A DNA stretch of 21,731 bases from NCBI GenBank assembly GCA_050743365.1, contig JBOGFI010000025.1:1-21731 (forward strand), read 5' to 3'. How positions within the stretch are numbered: position 1 is the first letter of the stretch; each line of letters starts with the position of its first letter. The translations under genes were made by a program, and so were the position numbers. The DNA is from JBOGFI01 sp050743365 (lineage in GTDB: Bacteria > Actinomycetota > Acidimicrobiia > IMCC26256 > JACDBD01). The notes under the pieces are model-generated. The model did no database searches and was not told where the DNA came from. It saw nothing but the letters and a program-made list of their open reading frames with translations. Positions 8,983 through 16,509 of the stretch are shown one piece after another.

Positions 8983-10185
8983 ATGCCCGAGCTCTCGTTC
9001 AACACCCTGCTCGTGGTGGCGGTGATCGCCCTGGCCGCCCCCCTGCTCGTGCGGCTGGCTCCGCCCCTCCGCCTCCCCGCGGTGGTGCTCGAGATCCTGC
9101 TCGGCATCGCGGTCGGGCCGTCCGGCCTCGACTGGGTCGAGGTCGACGTGCCGACCGACGTCCTGGCGCGGTTCGGGCTGGGGTTCCTCCTGTTCCTCGC
9201 CGGCCTCGAAATCGACCCCCGGAAGCTGCGCGGCGGCGCGGGCCGAATCGCGGTCGCGTTCGCGGCCTCGTTCGCCCTGGCGCTGGTCGCCGGGATCGGC
9301 ACCGACCTGTTCGGCGAGACCGACGCGCCGTTGTTCGTCGCCATCGCGTTGGTGTCGACCTCACTCGGGCTGGTGGTGCCGGTGCTGCGCGACGCAGGCC
9401 AGACCGACACCGAGTTCGGCCAGCTCGTGCTGGCGGCGAGCTCGGTGGCGGAGTTCGGGTCGATCGTGCTCGTGTCGCTGTTCTTCTCCCAGAATGCGTC
9501 CTCCACCGAGTCGACGGTTTTCCTGCTGGTGGCGTTCGCGGTGCTCGTCGCCGTCATCGGGCTCGCGCTGTCACGGGCCGGCCGTTCGATCCACGTCTCG
9601 GGGACGCTGCTGCGGCTCGAGGAGACCACGGCGCAGTTCGGCGTGCGGGTGGCCATCGCGTTGCTGGCGGTGTTCTTCGTGCTCTCGGCCGAGCTGGGCC
9701 TCGAGACCATTCTCGGGGCGTTCGTCGCCGGTGCGCTGCTCCGGGTGGTCGACCGTGACCAGCACCTCGTGCACGAGCGCTTCCGGGCCAAGGTCGAGGC
9801 GATCGGTTACGGGTTCCTGGTCCCCGTGTTCTTCGTGGCCACCGGTCTCCAGTTCGACGCCGACGCGCTGTTTGCAGAGCCCGAGCACATCCTCCTGATC
9901 CCGGCGTTCCTGGTGGCGCTGCTGGTCGTGCGGGGCGCGCCCGCCCTCCTGTACCGGCCGCTCGTCGGCTCCACCCGGCGGGTCGCCGCCGCCGGGCTGC
10001 TCCAGGCGACGTCGCTGACGTTCATCCTGGTGGCCGCGCACCTGGGCCGGCAGCTCGACGTGTTCGACGCCGCGACCTCGGCCGCGCTGATCACGGCCGG
10101 GCTCGTGTCAGTCGTGGTCTACCCGCCGCTCGCGCTCGCGCTCCTGAGCTCAGCCTCCGGAGAGCGGCCGGTCAGGTCCGGCTGA
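8983..10185 (+). CDS. Cation/proton antiporter, CPA2 (Kef/NapA-like) membrane domain only
   Basis: This integral membrane exchanger would move monovalent cations against protons. The 400 residues hold about 12 hydrophobic segments with no sizeable soluble domain, so the C-terminal RCK/TrkA-N regulatory domain found in KefB and KefC is absent. The conserved segment LGFLLFLAGLEIDPRKLR (67-84) is a hallmark of the family. At the position where many relatives have an Asp pair or a single Asp, this protein has Glu157 within ASSVAEFGS, so the ion specificity is uncertain. The start is ATG 8983, 14 bp after the VOC gene, with a poor Shine-Dalgarno sequence. The long upstream in-frame extension to 8323 runs antisense to tig and through the VOC gene and is rejected. 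Its 3' end overlaps the convergent lipoprotein gene by 14 bp. Confidence 0.92.
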   Translation: MPELSFNTLLVVAVIALAAPLLVRLAPPLRLPAVVLEILLGIAVGPSGLDWVEVDVPTDVLARFGLGFLLFLAGLEIDPRKLRGGAGRIAVAFAASFALALVAGIGTDLFGETDAPLFVAIALVSTSLGLVVPVLRDAGQTDTEFGQLVLAASSVAEFGSIVLVSLFFSQNASSTESTVFLLVAFAVLVAVIGLALSRAGRSIHVSGTLLRLEETTAQFGVRVAIALLAVFFVLSAELGLETILGAFVAGALLRVVDRDQHLVHERFRAKVEAIGYGFLVPVFFVATGLQFDADALFAEPEHILLIPAFLVALLVVRGAPALLYRPLVGSTRRVAAAGLLQATSLTFILVAAHLGRQLDVFDAATSAALITAGLVSVVVYPPLALALLSSASGERPVRSG

Positions 10186-10768
10186 TCAGCGCGAAGGCCG
10201 GGTCGGCCATGACCGCGGGGGCGACGTACAGCGTGTAGTCGGGCCTCTGCGGTTCTCGCTTGGCGAGCAGGTCGGCGAGCCGCACCTCGCTCCACTCGAT
10301 CCCGCGGGCCTCGCGTCGGGTCACGTAGAGCTGGGTGACCGGCGGCGGCTCGGCGCGGTCGTCGACCCCGGGAAGCGGCTCCTGGCACACGTCGAAGGTC
10401 TCGACGTCTCGCCAGCGCCCGAAGACCTCGGGAAGGAAGACGCGGGCGCTCGTGACGATCCCCTCCGCGTACTGCGCCGGCGTATACGGACGGGTGGGCT
10501 CGACGTACACGGCGAGGTGCCGACCCGTGTCGGAGGGCTCGTAGCGGCCTTCGCCGGTGTCGACGAGCGTGCCGCGCGTGAGGCGGAGCCCGAGCCTCTC
10601 GAGGCCGGGGTCGAACACGGCCGCGAGGCGCTCGCGGTCGTTGGGCGGCAGGTCCAGCTCGGGATTCGTCGGCTTCGCCGCCGCCGAGGAGCCGCCGTCG
10701 CCGTTCGAGCAGGCGGCGCCCAGGAGCGCGATACACGCGAGGACGAGCGCGAGAGCGCGGGCACGCAC
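10172..10768 (-). CDS. Putative lipoprotein of unknown function
   Basis: I do not recognise the family. With the GTG at 10768 the protein has 198 residues and a short lipoprotein signal: Arg2 and Arg4, a hydrophobic core, and the lipobox LGAAC with Cys20. A Gly/Ser/Ala spacer follows and then a soluble domain containing PPNDRERLAAVFDPGLERLG, an extended central part and a C-terminal VAPAVMADPAFALI segment. The start is uncertain: GGGAGG lies about 21 nt upstream of this GTG, too far for a normal ribosome site, and the frame stays open upstream to 11248 across the divergent hydrolase gene, which I reject. Its stop lies inside the 3' end of the antiporter gene. It is divergent from the lipase-like lipoprotein, with a 69-bp shared upstream region. 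Confidence 0.75.
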   Translation of the reverse strand: MRARALALVLACIALLGAACSNGDGGSSAAAKPTNPELDLPPNDRERLAAVFDPGLERLGLRLTRGTLVDTGEGRYEPSDTGRHLAVYVEPTRPYTPAQYAEGIVTSARVFLPEVFGRWRDVETFDVCQEPLPGVDDRAEPPPVTQLYVTRREARGIEWSEVRLADLLAKREPQRPDYTLYVAPAVMADPAFALISRT

Positions 10769-10837
10769 GGCGCGGATGCTACTGATGTGCCTCCCGAGCT
10801 TTGCAGCCGTCCCCCGAATTTCGGCTACAAAGGTGCG

Positions 10838-12838
10838 ATGCGTCGCTGGGGTGCGGTAGGAGCAGCGGCGCTCGTAATGGCAGGGGTCGGCGCCGCCTGC
10901 AAGCCGGTGAAGCCGCCGCCGCCCCGCCCGCCGGTCCAGATCTTCCCCACCGATGCCTCGACCGTCGCCGACCCGGCCCAGGCCACCGGGAAGCGGGTGA
11001 ACCTGCCGGCTCCCGCCGACTGCGTCACGTTCAAGTCGGACTGCGACGAGATCGCCCTCCTCAACCAGCTCGACGGCTTCGACCTCGACCCCAGGGTCAC
11101 GCTCACGTTCGACGGTCCCATCGACGTCGCCAAGGTGACCGACTCGAGCGTGTTCGTCGCGCCGGTGGCCGGTGGCACGCCGATCGGGCTCAACCGGCTC
11201 GTGTGGGACGCCTCCACGAACACGCTCGCCGGCCACCCCAAGCGGCAACTGGCCGAGGCCACCGAGTACCGGCTCACCGTCACCGCCGACGTGAACGGCC
11301 AGACGGGCACGGCGACGTTCACGACCATGAGCGCGACGGTGCAGCTCCAGCAGGTGCGCGCCCAGCTCGACGACGGCAGCGCCTACACCAGCGCCGGCAT
11401 CACCGACCGCACCTTGAAATTCGACACCGACAGCGCCAGCAACCGCGCCGTGTACGGCGGCACCGCCATCAGCGGCTCACTCGCTCCCGGGTCGGCGGGC
11501 ACACGGACGAACGACGTCGGGAGCGGCAACACCGCGACCGAGGAGGCCTTCAGCAGCCTGCTCCCCGGGCTGGCAGGGTTCGTGGGCTTCGGGTTCTTCG
11601 AGGCGCCGTCCTGGCTCGACGCCGATCGGCGCATCCCGAACACGCCGACCGGGACGGCCGAGCCCGCGGTACAAGGCAAGGAGACCATCGGGTTCGTCGT
11701 CATCACGCCGGAGCCGGTGGCCTGTCCGAAGCCCGCGGGAGGCTGGCCGGTCGCCATCTTCGGGCCCGGCTTCACGCGCTCGAAGTACGACCTGCTCCTC
11801 GCGTCGGACGAGGTCCTGCGCCGATGCATGGCCACGATCGCGATCGACCCTGTCGGCCACGCCTACGGCCCCAACAGCTCGATCGCCCTCAATCTGCTGG
11901 CGCCGCCGGGCACGGTGACGGTGACGGCCCACGGGCGGGGCAGTGACCGTGACGGCGACGGCGACATCGAGGCCGAGGAGGGCGTGGCCACGCTCGGCCA
12001 GCCGAACCAGTTCGCCTCGATCGGCCTGCGCGACGGGTTGCGCCAGACCGCCGCCGACAACATGGCCCTCCTGCGGGCGGTCGAGCTCGGCCTCGACGTG
12101 GACGGCGTCGCCGGCACCGACCTGGCCGGCGGCAGCATCAAGTACTACGGGCAGAGCTTCGGGGGCATCTACGGCACGATGCTGGTGGCGGCCGACACCA
12201 AGATCGGCGTCGGCGCCCCGAACGTGCCCGGCGGCCCGATCCTCGACATCGCGCGCCTGTCACCCGGGTTCCGCGACCGGGTCGGCACCGAGCTCCTCAA
12301 CCGGCAGCCGTCGGCGTTCAACGGCCCCGACTCGAACGACCCCGCGGGCTTCCAGGAGTCGCAGCCGCTCTATCTCGACCCGCCCGAGACGGCTCCCGCG
12401 CCGGGCGCCCTCGTCATCCAGCTGATCGGCGGGCGCGTGAACTGGCTGAACCGCTCGGGGAGCCCCGACGCGTTCGCGCCCCTGCTGCTCGGGAACAAGG
12501 ACGTGCTCTACCAGTACGCCTACGGCGACCAGACGGTGTCGAACCCGACGAACGCGACCCTGATGCGGGCCGGCGGTCTCCAAGGCGTGACCACCCTGTA
12601 CCGCAACGACCAGACCCCGACCGCGGAGTGCGACCCGCACGGCTTCCTGCTCGACCCGCGCATCACCGGGCGTCAGCAGGCTCAGATCCAGGTGGCGACG
12701 TTCCTCACCGGCGGCGGCATCATCGACCCCGACGGCGCCGGGACGGTGTTCGAGGTGCCGATCACCGACCCGAACTCGATCGAGACGCTGAACTTCAGCC
12801 CGCTCGACTGCCCGTTCGAGGTGATCGGCGTTCCTTAG
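10838..12838 (+). CDS. Large exported lipoprotein: Ig-like domain plus alpha/beta-hydrolase, lipase-like
   Basis: The 666-residue precursor has a lipoprotein signal (MRRWGAVGAAALVMAGVGAAC, Cys21) and a Pro-rich tether (KPPPPRPP). An Ig-like domain of the SbsA/Big_5 kind follows (about 80-165; VTLTFDGPIDVAKVTDSSV and TEYRLTVTADVNG). A C-terminal alpha/beta-hydrolase completes it, with nucleophile elbow GQSFGG (Ser440) and likely acid and base at Asp564 (YGDQT) and His601 (DPHGF). The layout resembles extracellular lipases of the Pla-1/cef type; the substrate is not known. Residues 370-381 form a perfect EF-hand-type loop (D-x-D-x-D-G-x-I-x-x-x-E), so calcium binding is plausible. The start is ATG 10838 with AAAGG close upstream; the extension to 10517 overlaps the divergent gene. 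Transcription is convergent with the propeller gene, 50 bp apart. Confidence 0.88.
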   Translation: MRRWGAVGAAALVMAGVGAACKPVKPPPPRPPVQIFPTDASTVADPAQATGKRVNLPAPADCVTFKSDCDEIALLNQLDGFDLDPRVTLTFDGPIDVAKVTDSSVFVAPVAGGTPIGLNRLVWDASTNTLAGHPKRQLAEATEYRLTVTADVNGQTGTATFTTMSATVQLQQVRAQLDDGSAYTSAGITDRTLKFDTDSASNRAVYGGTAISGSLAPGSAGTRTNDVGSGNTATEEAFSSLLPGLAGFVGFGFFEAPSWLDADRRIPNTPTGTAEPAVQGKETIGFVVITPEPVACPKPAGGWPVAIFGPGFTRSKYDLLLASDEVLRRCMATIAIDPVGHAYGPNSSIALNLLAPPGTVTVTAHGRGSDRDGDGDIEAEEGVATLGQPNQFASIGLRDGLRQTAADNMALLRAVELGLDVDGVAGTDLAGGSIKYYGQSFGGIYGTMLVAADTKIGVGAPNVPGGPILDIARLSPGFRDRVGTELLNRQPSAFNGPDSNDPAGFQESQPLYLDPPETAPAPGALVIQLIGGRVNWLNRSGSPDAFAPLLLGNKDVLYQYAYGDQTVSNPTNATLMRAGGLQGVTTLYRNDQTPTAECDPHGFLLDPRITGRQQAQIQVATFLTGGGIIDPDGAGTVFEVPITDPNSIETLNFSPLDCPFEVIGVP

Positions 12839-12857
12839 CGGGGCGGCTTCGGCACCG

Positions 12858-12874
12858 TCAGGTACCACACCTGA
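12858..12874. terminator. Small hairpin between convergent genes
   Basis: A 6-bp stem (TCAGGT and ACCTGA) with a 5-nt loop lies in the 50-bp gap between the convergent hydrolase lipoprotein and propeller genes. It has no T-tract on either strand, so a bidirectional terminator is only a suggestion. Confidence 0.25.
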
Positions 12875-12888
12875 GCCGGCGCGGGTGA

Positions 12889-13926
12889 TCAGGTCCGGAC
12901 GACCACGAGCTTGTCGGCGGCCGACTCGGCGCCCCACACCTCGCCCGCTCGCCCGTGGATCTGGCGGACGTCGCCCGGGTTGCTCGGGAGCGGGAACGCC
13001 GTGAACTGCTCGGTCGCGGGGTCGAACCGGACGAGCGCGTTGGCGCCGAAGTCGCTCAGCCACACCTGGTCCTGGTCGTCGACGTACACGGCGTAGGCCT
13101 GAGGCTGGTCACCGGGCAGGCGCCATTCCCGCCAGTTCCCGGTGGCCGGGTCGTAGACGGCGACCTGGCCCGCGTTCCACTGGCTGGACCAGATGCGGCC
13201 GCGGGAGTCGGCCCACACCCGGCGGGTGCCCTGGCCGGGAGTCGGCGGCTGGAGCATGGTCGCGGCGCCGGTGGCGGTGTCGACCCGAGCCACGTGGCTG
13301 CCGGCAAGCGACGCGTAGTACACGTCGCCGCTCGGCGTGACCGTGATGCCGTAGGGCCCCGGTCCGCCGGGCGCGTCGAACACCTCCACGTCGCCCACGT
13401 CGCCGCTCGTGGGGGAGACCCGGCCGTAGAACCCGGCCTGGCCGGTGAACCACAGGGTGCCGTCCTCGTCGAAGACCGCGGTGTTGAGGTTGGCGGATGG
13501 CGACGTCGACGGCAGCGGGAGCTCGCGGACCTCGGAGGTCGACGGGTCGACCCGCACGATGGCGTTCAGGCCACCGTCGGTGACCCAGGGGGCGCCGTCG
13601 GGGCCGACGATGACACCGTGGGGACGGGAGCCGGCGCCGAGGGGGATCTCGGCGATCTCTCCGGTCGTCGAGTTCAAGCGGCCCAGCTCGCCCGACCCCT
13701 GCGCGGTGTACCAGACGGTGCCGTCGTCGGCGACGGCCACGTCGTGCGGTCGCGAGCCGACCGGCACGGCGTACTCCTGCACCGGGGGCGGCGCCGTCGT
13801 CGTGGTCGGCGCGCGCGTCGTCGTCGTGGTCCGGGGCGCGGTGGCGTCGTCACCGCCGTCGTCTCCCGACGAGCAGCCGGCCACCACCCCGAGTGCCAGC
13901 GCGGCGACCAGCGTGAGGCGGCTCAT
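12889..13926 (-). CDS. Vgb-like (streptogramin lyase fold) seven-bladed beta-propeller lipoprotein
   Basis: The 345-residue precursor has a lipoprotein signal ending VVAGC (Cys18), an acidic stretch, a Thr/Pro-rich linker (about 29-48) and seven repeats of the form P-x-x-V-x-V-x-x-D-G-x-V-W, for example PHDVAVADDGTVWYT, PHGVIVGPDGAPWVT, NTAVFDEDGTLWFT and AYAVYVDDQDQVWLS. These build a beta-propeller of the virginiamycin B lyase type. In the last blade (VRQIHGRAGEVWGAE), counting back from the Glu does not place a His where I recall the catalytic one in staphylococcal Vgb. I therefore do not call it an antibiotic-inactivating lyase; a surface binding or scaffold role is as likely. The start ATG overlaps the stop of the upstream dienelactone-hydrolase gene by 4 bp (ATGA), so the two are translationally coupled. 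Confidence 0.88.
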   Translation of the reverse strand: MSRLTLVAALALGVVAGCSSGDDGGDDATAPRTTTTTRAPTTTTAPPPVQEYAVPVGSRPHDVAVADDGTVWYTAQGSGELGRLNSTTGEIAEIPLGAGSRPHGVIVGPDGAPWVTDGGLNAIVRVDPSTSEVRELPLPSTSPSANLNTAVFDEDGTLWFTGQAGFYGRVSPTSGDVGDVEVFDAPGGPGPYGITVTPSGDVYYASLAGSHVARVDTATGAATMLQPPTPGQGTRRVWADSRGRIWSSQWNAGQVAVYDPATGNWREWRLPGDQPQAYAVYVDDQDQVWLSDFGANALVRFDPATEQFTAFPLPSNPGDVRQIHGRAGEVWGAESAADKLVVVRT

Positions 13927-14804
13927 CCCAGGTGGTCGGCGAACCAGGCGAGGACCGCGTCGTAGGCCTCGGCCGCGATGGCGGCGTTGTAGCGCGGCCC
14001 GGTGTCGTTGAAGAAGGCGTGGTCGACGCCCGGGAACGTACGGACCTCGTGGGTGAGGCCGGCGGCCTCCAGCGCGGCCACCGCCGCGTCCCGGCTGGCG
14101 TTGACGCGGGCATCGAGCTCCGCGTAGATGGCCAGGACGGCCGCCTCCGACCCCGAGAAGTCGGCGTCGGCGGGCGCCGGTCCGTAGAACGGCACCGCGG
14201 CCGCGAGCCGGCGCTCGCCCGCCGCGAGCAGCTGCCAGGTCATGCCGCCGCCGAAGCAGAAGCCGACGGCTGCGATCTTCGCGGCCGGCTCCCGGCGCTC
14301 GAGCTCGTCGATGCCGGCGCGTAGGTCGGCGACGAGACGATCCTCCGACGCCCCGCCGAGCACGCCGACGGCATCGTCGCCGACGGCGCTGGTCCCGCCC
14401 TCCTCGGAGAGCAGGTCGACAGCCAACGCGGAGTACCCGTCCGCCGCGAACCGGGGTGGAAGCGAGCGGATGTGGTCGCTGAGACCGAAGATCTCGTGGA
14501 TGACGAGCACCGCTCCACGAGCCTTCGGGGCCGCGGCCCAGGCACCCAGGAGCTCGCCCCGGCGCCCGCCGAACCGCACGTCCTCGGCGAGAGCCGGCGC
14601 CGTGCGCGGGGGCGCGTCGCGGGCCGGCGCATCGCCAGCTCGCTCGCCCCCGTCGCCGTCACCGTCGCACGCGGCGAGGAGACTGACCGCGGCGCCGGCA
14701 GTCAACCCCAGAAGGCCGAGACGGCGGAGCGCCTCCCGCCGGGTGAGGAGGGCGTCGGCGTAGTCGACCGCGATCTCCTCGGCGATATATCGCCGCAGCG
14801 CCAT
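13923..14804 (-). CDS. Exported dienelactone-hydrolase family lipoprotein with Tat-type signal
   Basis: This 293-residue alpha/beta-hydrolase has the dienelactone-hydrolase set of residues: Cys183 as nucleophile in GFCFGGG, Asp231 (AELDARVN), His262 (GVDHAFFND) and Glu104 in HEIFGLSDHIR. The N-terminus carries a cytoplasmic helix (ALRRYIAEEIAVDYADALL), then a twin-arginine motif (TRREALR, Arg22-Arg23), a hydrophobic stretch and a lipobox SLLAAC (Cys46). It should therefore be exported folded through Tat and lipidated. The natural substrate is unknown; the classical role in chloroaromatic breakdown is not implied. I chose ATG 14804 because the preceding 11 open codons lack family resemblance, and a TACGGT box lies 7 nt before this ATG with no Shine-Dalgarno sequence, which suggests a leaderless mRNA. 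The propeller gene follows with a 4-bp overlap. Confidence 0.9.
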   Translation of the reverse strand: MALRRYIAEEIAVDYADALLTRREALRRLGLLGLTAGAAVSLLAACDGDGDGGERAGDAPARDAPPRTAPALAEDVRFGGRRGELLGAWAAAPKARGAVLVIHEIFGLSDHIRSLPPRFAADGYSALAVDLLSEEGGTSAVGDDAVGVLGGASEDRLVADLRAGIDELERREPAAKIAAVGFCFGGGMTWQLLAAGERRLAAAVPFYGPAPADADFSGSEAAVLAIYAELDARVNASRDAAVAALEAAGLTHEVRTFPGVDHAFFNDTGPRYNAAIAAEAYDAVLAWFADHLG

Positions 14805-14811
14805 GAGCCCG

Positions 14812-14817
14812 ACCGTA
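14812..14817 (-). promoter_or_regulatory. Candidate -10 box of the hydrolase-propeller operon
   Basis: TACGGT on the minus strand ends 7 nt before the ATG at 14804, the spacing expected for a leaderless transcript. It lies in the 51-bp gap after the F420-type reductase gene. No clear -35 is seen. Confidence 0.3.
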
Positions 14818-14855
14818 GCGGCGACCGGCCCCTCCACGCCGGACGCGGACCAGCT

Positions 14856-15284
14856 TCAGGGCTCGACGATGACGAGTGGGATGTCTCGCTCGGTGCGCTT
14901 CTGGTACTGCCCGTAGCCGCGGTAGGCAGCCACGACACGCGGCCAGAGCTCCGCCTTCTCCTCGCTCGAGGCAACCCGGGCGCGCATCGGTCGCGTCTGA
15001 CCTCGCATCGTCACCTCGACCTCCGGGTTGTCACGCAGGTTGAGGAACCACGCGGGGTGACGGTCGTCGCCCCCGTAGGACGCGACGAGCACGATGCCCT
15101 CGCCGTCCTGCGTCGGGGAGGTGAGCATCGTCGTGCGCCGCTTACCACTCTTGCGACCCGTCGTGGTCAACATCACGACCGGCATGCCGAAGCCCTTGTT
15201 GCCGATGCGCCCGTTGCTCACGCGGAAGACCGCCTCGTGGAAGCCCGTCACGAGTCGGGCGACGACGTCCTTCGGGTTGACCAC
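14856..15284 (-). CDS. Deazaflavin (F420)-dependent nitroreductase family protein
   Basis: This small single-domain split-barrel protein belongs to the family of mycobacterial Ddn, whose members use reduced F420 to reduce varied substrates. The family features are TTTGRKSGKRRTTML (40-54), which contacts the cofactor phosphate region, HPAWFLNLRDNPEVEV (76-91), and the C-terminal YGQYQKRTERDIPLVIVEP. The length of 142 residues is normal. The start is GTG 15284, with TAAGG about 7 nt upstream. There is no signal peptide, so it is cytosolic or membrane-associated. Its presence implies the organism makes F420 (inference). It lies 36 bp downstream of the esterase gene on the same strand and may be cotranscribed with it; no functional link is evident. 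Confidence 0.92.
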   Translation of the reverse strand: MVNPKDVVARLVTGFHEAVFRVSNGRIGNKGFGMPVVMLTTTGRKSGKRRTTMLTSPTQDGEGIVLVASYGGDDRHPAWFLNLRDNPEVEVTMRGQTRPMRARVASSEEKAELWPRVVAAYRGYGQYQKRTERDIPLVIVEP

Positions 15285-15320
15285 GGCACGACCTTACCCA
15301 CTGCTCGCGGCGGCTGCCCC

Positions 15321-16229
15321 CTACGAGGGCAGCTGGAGCTGCGCCACGAGGAACGCCGTCCACGCGGCGTCGACCTGGGGCTGGTACTTGTCGTAGAGGG
15401 CCTTGGCGTGCGTCGCCTCGCCGTAGAAGAACATCGTCTCGGCGACGAGCCCGGCGTCGCGAGCCCGCTGCGCGACCTCCTGGGCGCAGGCGAACGGCAC
15501 CGCTTGGTCGAACTGAGCATGCAGTAGGTGGACGGGAGCGTCCCCGGCGCCGATCGAGGCGCGGTCGTAGTTGCAGCCCGAGGCGGACAGCGCGGCCTGG
15601 ACCCGGGAGTCGACACCGTCGAGGTCGCCGACATCGCCGGCGTCGTCGGACCGATAGGCGACGTGCAGTGCCGTGACGGCGCCGGCCGAGAACCCGCCGA
15701 TGGCGATCTTGTCGGGAGCGACCCGATACGTCGCGGCGTTGGCCCGGATCCAACGGACCACCGCCTGGGCGTCGTACTGGGCTGCGCGCACGGCCGCCAG
15801 GCAGCGGGCGGTCTCTGTCGCGAGCTCGTCGGGGTCGGTGATCCTGCCGTCCTGGACATCCTGGCAGCGGTTACCCGGGTCGAGTCGGTAGTTGATGGAA
15901 AGGGTCACAAAGCCGCGCTGCGCGTACGCGGTCGCCGTGCCGGTGGTGGCGGCCTTGGAGCCGGCCCGGAACCCTCCGCCATGGACCCAGATCACCGCGG
16001 GGCGAGCGGTGGCCGTGTCGCCGGCCGGCTGGAAGACGTCGAGCTTCAGGTCGACGGGGGCGCCGGTCACGAGGTCCGGGGCGGTGGCATACCTGACGTC
16101 CGTGGTGGCGGTCACCTGGGTGAAGACCTTGTCCACATAACGCGTCTGGCCGCCGCCCGGAGGCGGAGGCGTGCAGGCGCTGACCGCGGCGACGGTCCCG
16201 GCGACGAGCAAGGCGAGCTTGCGGATCAT
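15321..16229 (-). CDS. Exported esterase/lipase lipoprotein (alpha/beta-hydrolase, HGGG type)
   Basis: The 302-residue precursor starts with a lipoprotein signal (MIRKLALLVAGTVAAVSAC, Cys19) and a Pro/Gly spacer. The hydrolase domain has the oxyanion-hole motif HGGG (83-86), the nucleophile elbow GFSAG (Ser181), Asp241 in HAQFDQAVP and His274 in EATHAK. This arrangement belongs to the hormone-sensitive-lipase/carboxylesterase group, acting on small esters outside the membrane; the actual substrate is unknown. Four cysteines beyond the lipobox (122, 143, 219, 248) could form disulfides in the exported protein. The start is ATG 16229, with GGGAGG 8 nt upstream. The gene is divergent from the tRNA pair, and the 205-bp gap between them holds a long inverted repeat. 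Confidence 0.93.
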   Translation of the reverse strand: MIRKLALLVAGTVAAVSACTPPPPGGGQTRYVDKVFTQVTATTDVRYATAPDLVTGAPVDLKLDVFQPAGDTATARPAVIWVHGGGFRAGSKAATTGTATAYAQRGFVTLSINYRLDPGNRCQDVQDGRITDPDELATETARCLAAVRAAQYDAQAVVRWIRANAATYRVAPDKIAIGGFSAGAVTALHVAYRSDDAGDVGDLDGVDSRVQAALSASGCNYDRASIGAGDAPVHLLHAQFDQAVPFACAQEVAQRARDAGLVAETMFFYGEATHAKALYDKYQPQVDAAWTAFLVAQLQLPS

Positions 16230-16359
16230 GCCTCGAGCCTCCCGTGGAGTTGGGTACCGCCGCCATCCTCGAAAGTGACTGTGAGCGCCAGATCAAGCCG
16301 CGCGCAGGGTTCCATGATGCTCAGCGGCAGCGAGAACCGCTCAAGGCTAGATCCCAAAT

Positions 16360-16402
16360 GATGCGTGCACTGATCGCGCTGAACGCGATCTCTGCACGCA
16401 TC
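16360..16402. repeat. 43-bp interrupted inverted repeat upstream of the tRNA pair
   Basis: Outer arms GATGCGTGCA and TGCACGCATC (10 bp, perfect) and inner arms GATCGCG and CGCGATC (7 bp, perfect) are separated by a symmetric 2-nt mismatch on each side, around a central CTGAA. The repeat lies in the gap between the divergent esterase gene and tRNA-Pro. Its right arm ends 17 bp before the candidate tRNA -10 box, so it covers the place of the -35 element. It could be an operator, an RNA hairpin or a repeat element; no flanking T-tract supports a terminator. Confidence 0.8.
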
Positions 16403-16419
16403 TCACCGACCGCCCCGCC

Positions 16420-16425
16420 TACGCT
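16420..16425 (+). promoter_or_regulatory. Candidate -10 box of the tRNA-Pro/tRNA-Gly unit
   Basis: TACGCT lies 9 nt before the 5' end of tRNA-Pro. The bases at the usual -35 position belong to the right arm of the inverted repeat and do not resemble TTGACA, so this promoter may need an activator or be weak. Confidence 0.35.
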
Positions 16426-16434
16426 GTTTCGCGC

Positions 16435-16506
16435 CGGGGAGTGGCGCAGTGGTAGCGCACCTGCTTTGGGGGCAGGCGGTCGGCGGTTCGAATCCGCCCT
16501 CCCCGA
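16435..16506 (+). tRNA. tRNA-Pro (anticodon TGG)
   Basis: The cloverleaf folds without mismatches. The acceptor stem pairs CGGGGAG with CTCCCCG, and the D stem pairs GCGC with GCGC. The anticodon stem CCTGC/GCAGG surrounds loop TTTGGGG (anticodon TGG). The variable loop is CGGTC, and the T arm is GGCGG-TTCGAAT-CCGCC. The discriminator base is A, as expected for tRNA-Pro. The CCA end is not encoded. It is read as one unit with tRNA-Gly, 3 nt downstream. Confidence 0.96.
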
Positions 16507-16509
16507 CGT

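Noticed and set aside
10517..10837. Upstream extension of the hydrolase lipoprotein
   Set aside because: It would cover the divergent lipoprotein gene and remove the signal peptide at 10838 from the N-terminus.
12889..13926. Virginiamycin B lyase (streptogramin resistance) as a firm call
   Set aside because: Only the propeller fold is supported. The last-blade catalytic His does not appear at the expected spacing from Glu, and a T-rich lipoprotein linker suggests a surface protein.
16360..16402. Inverted repeat as an intrinsic terminator
   Set aside because: It lies between divergent transcription units with no gene ending into it, and neither side has a T-tract.
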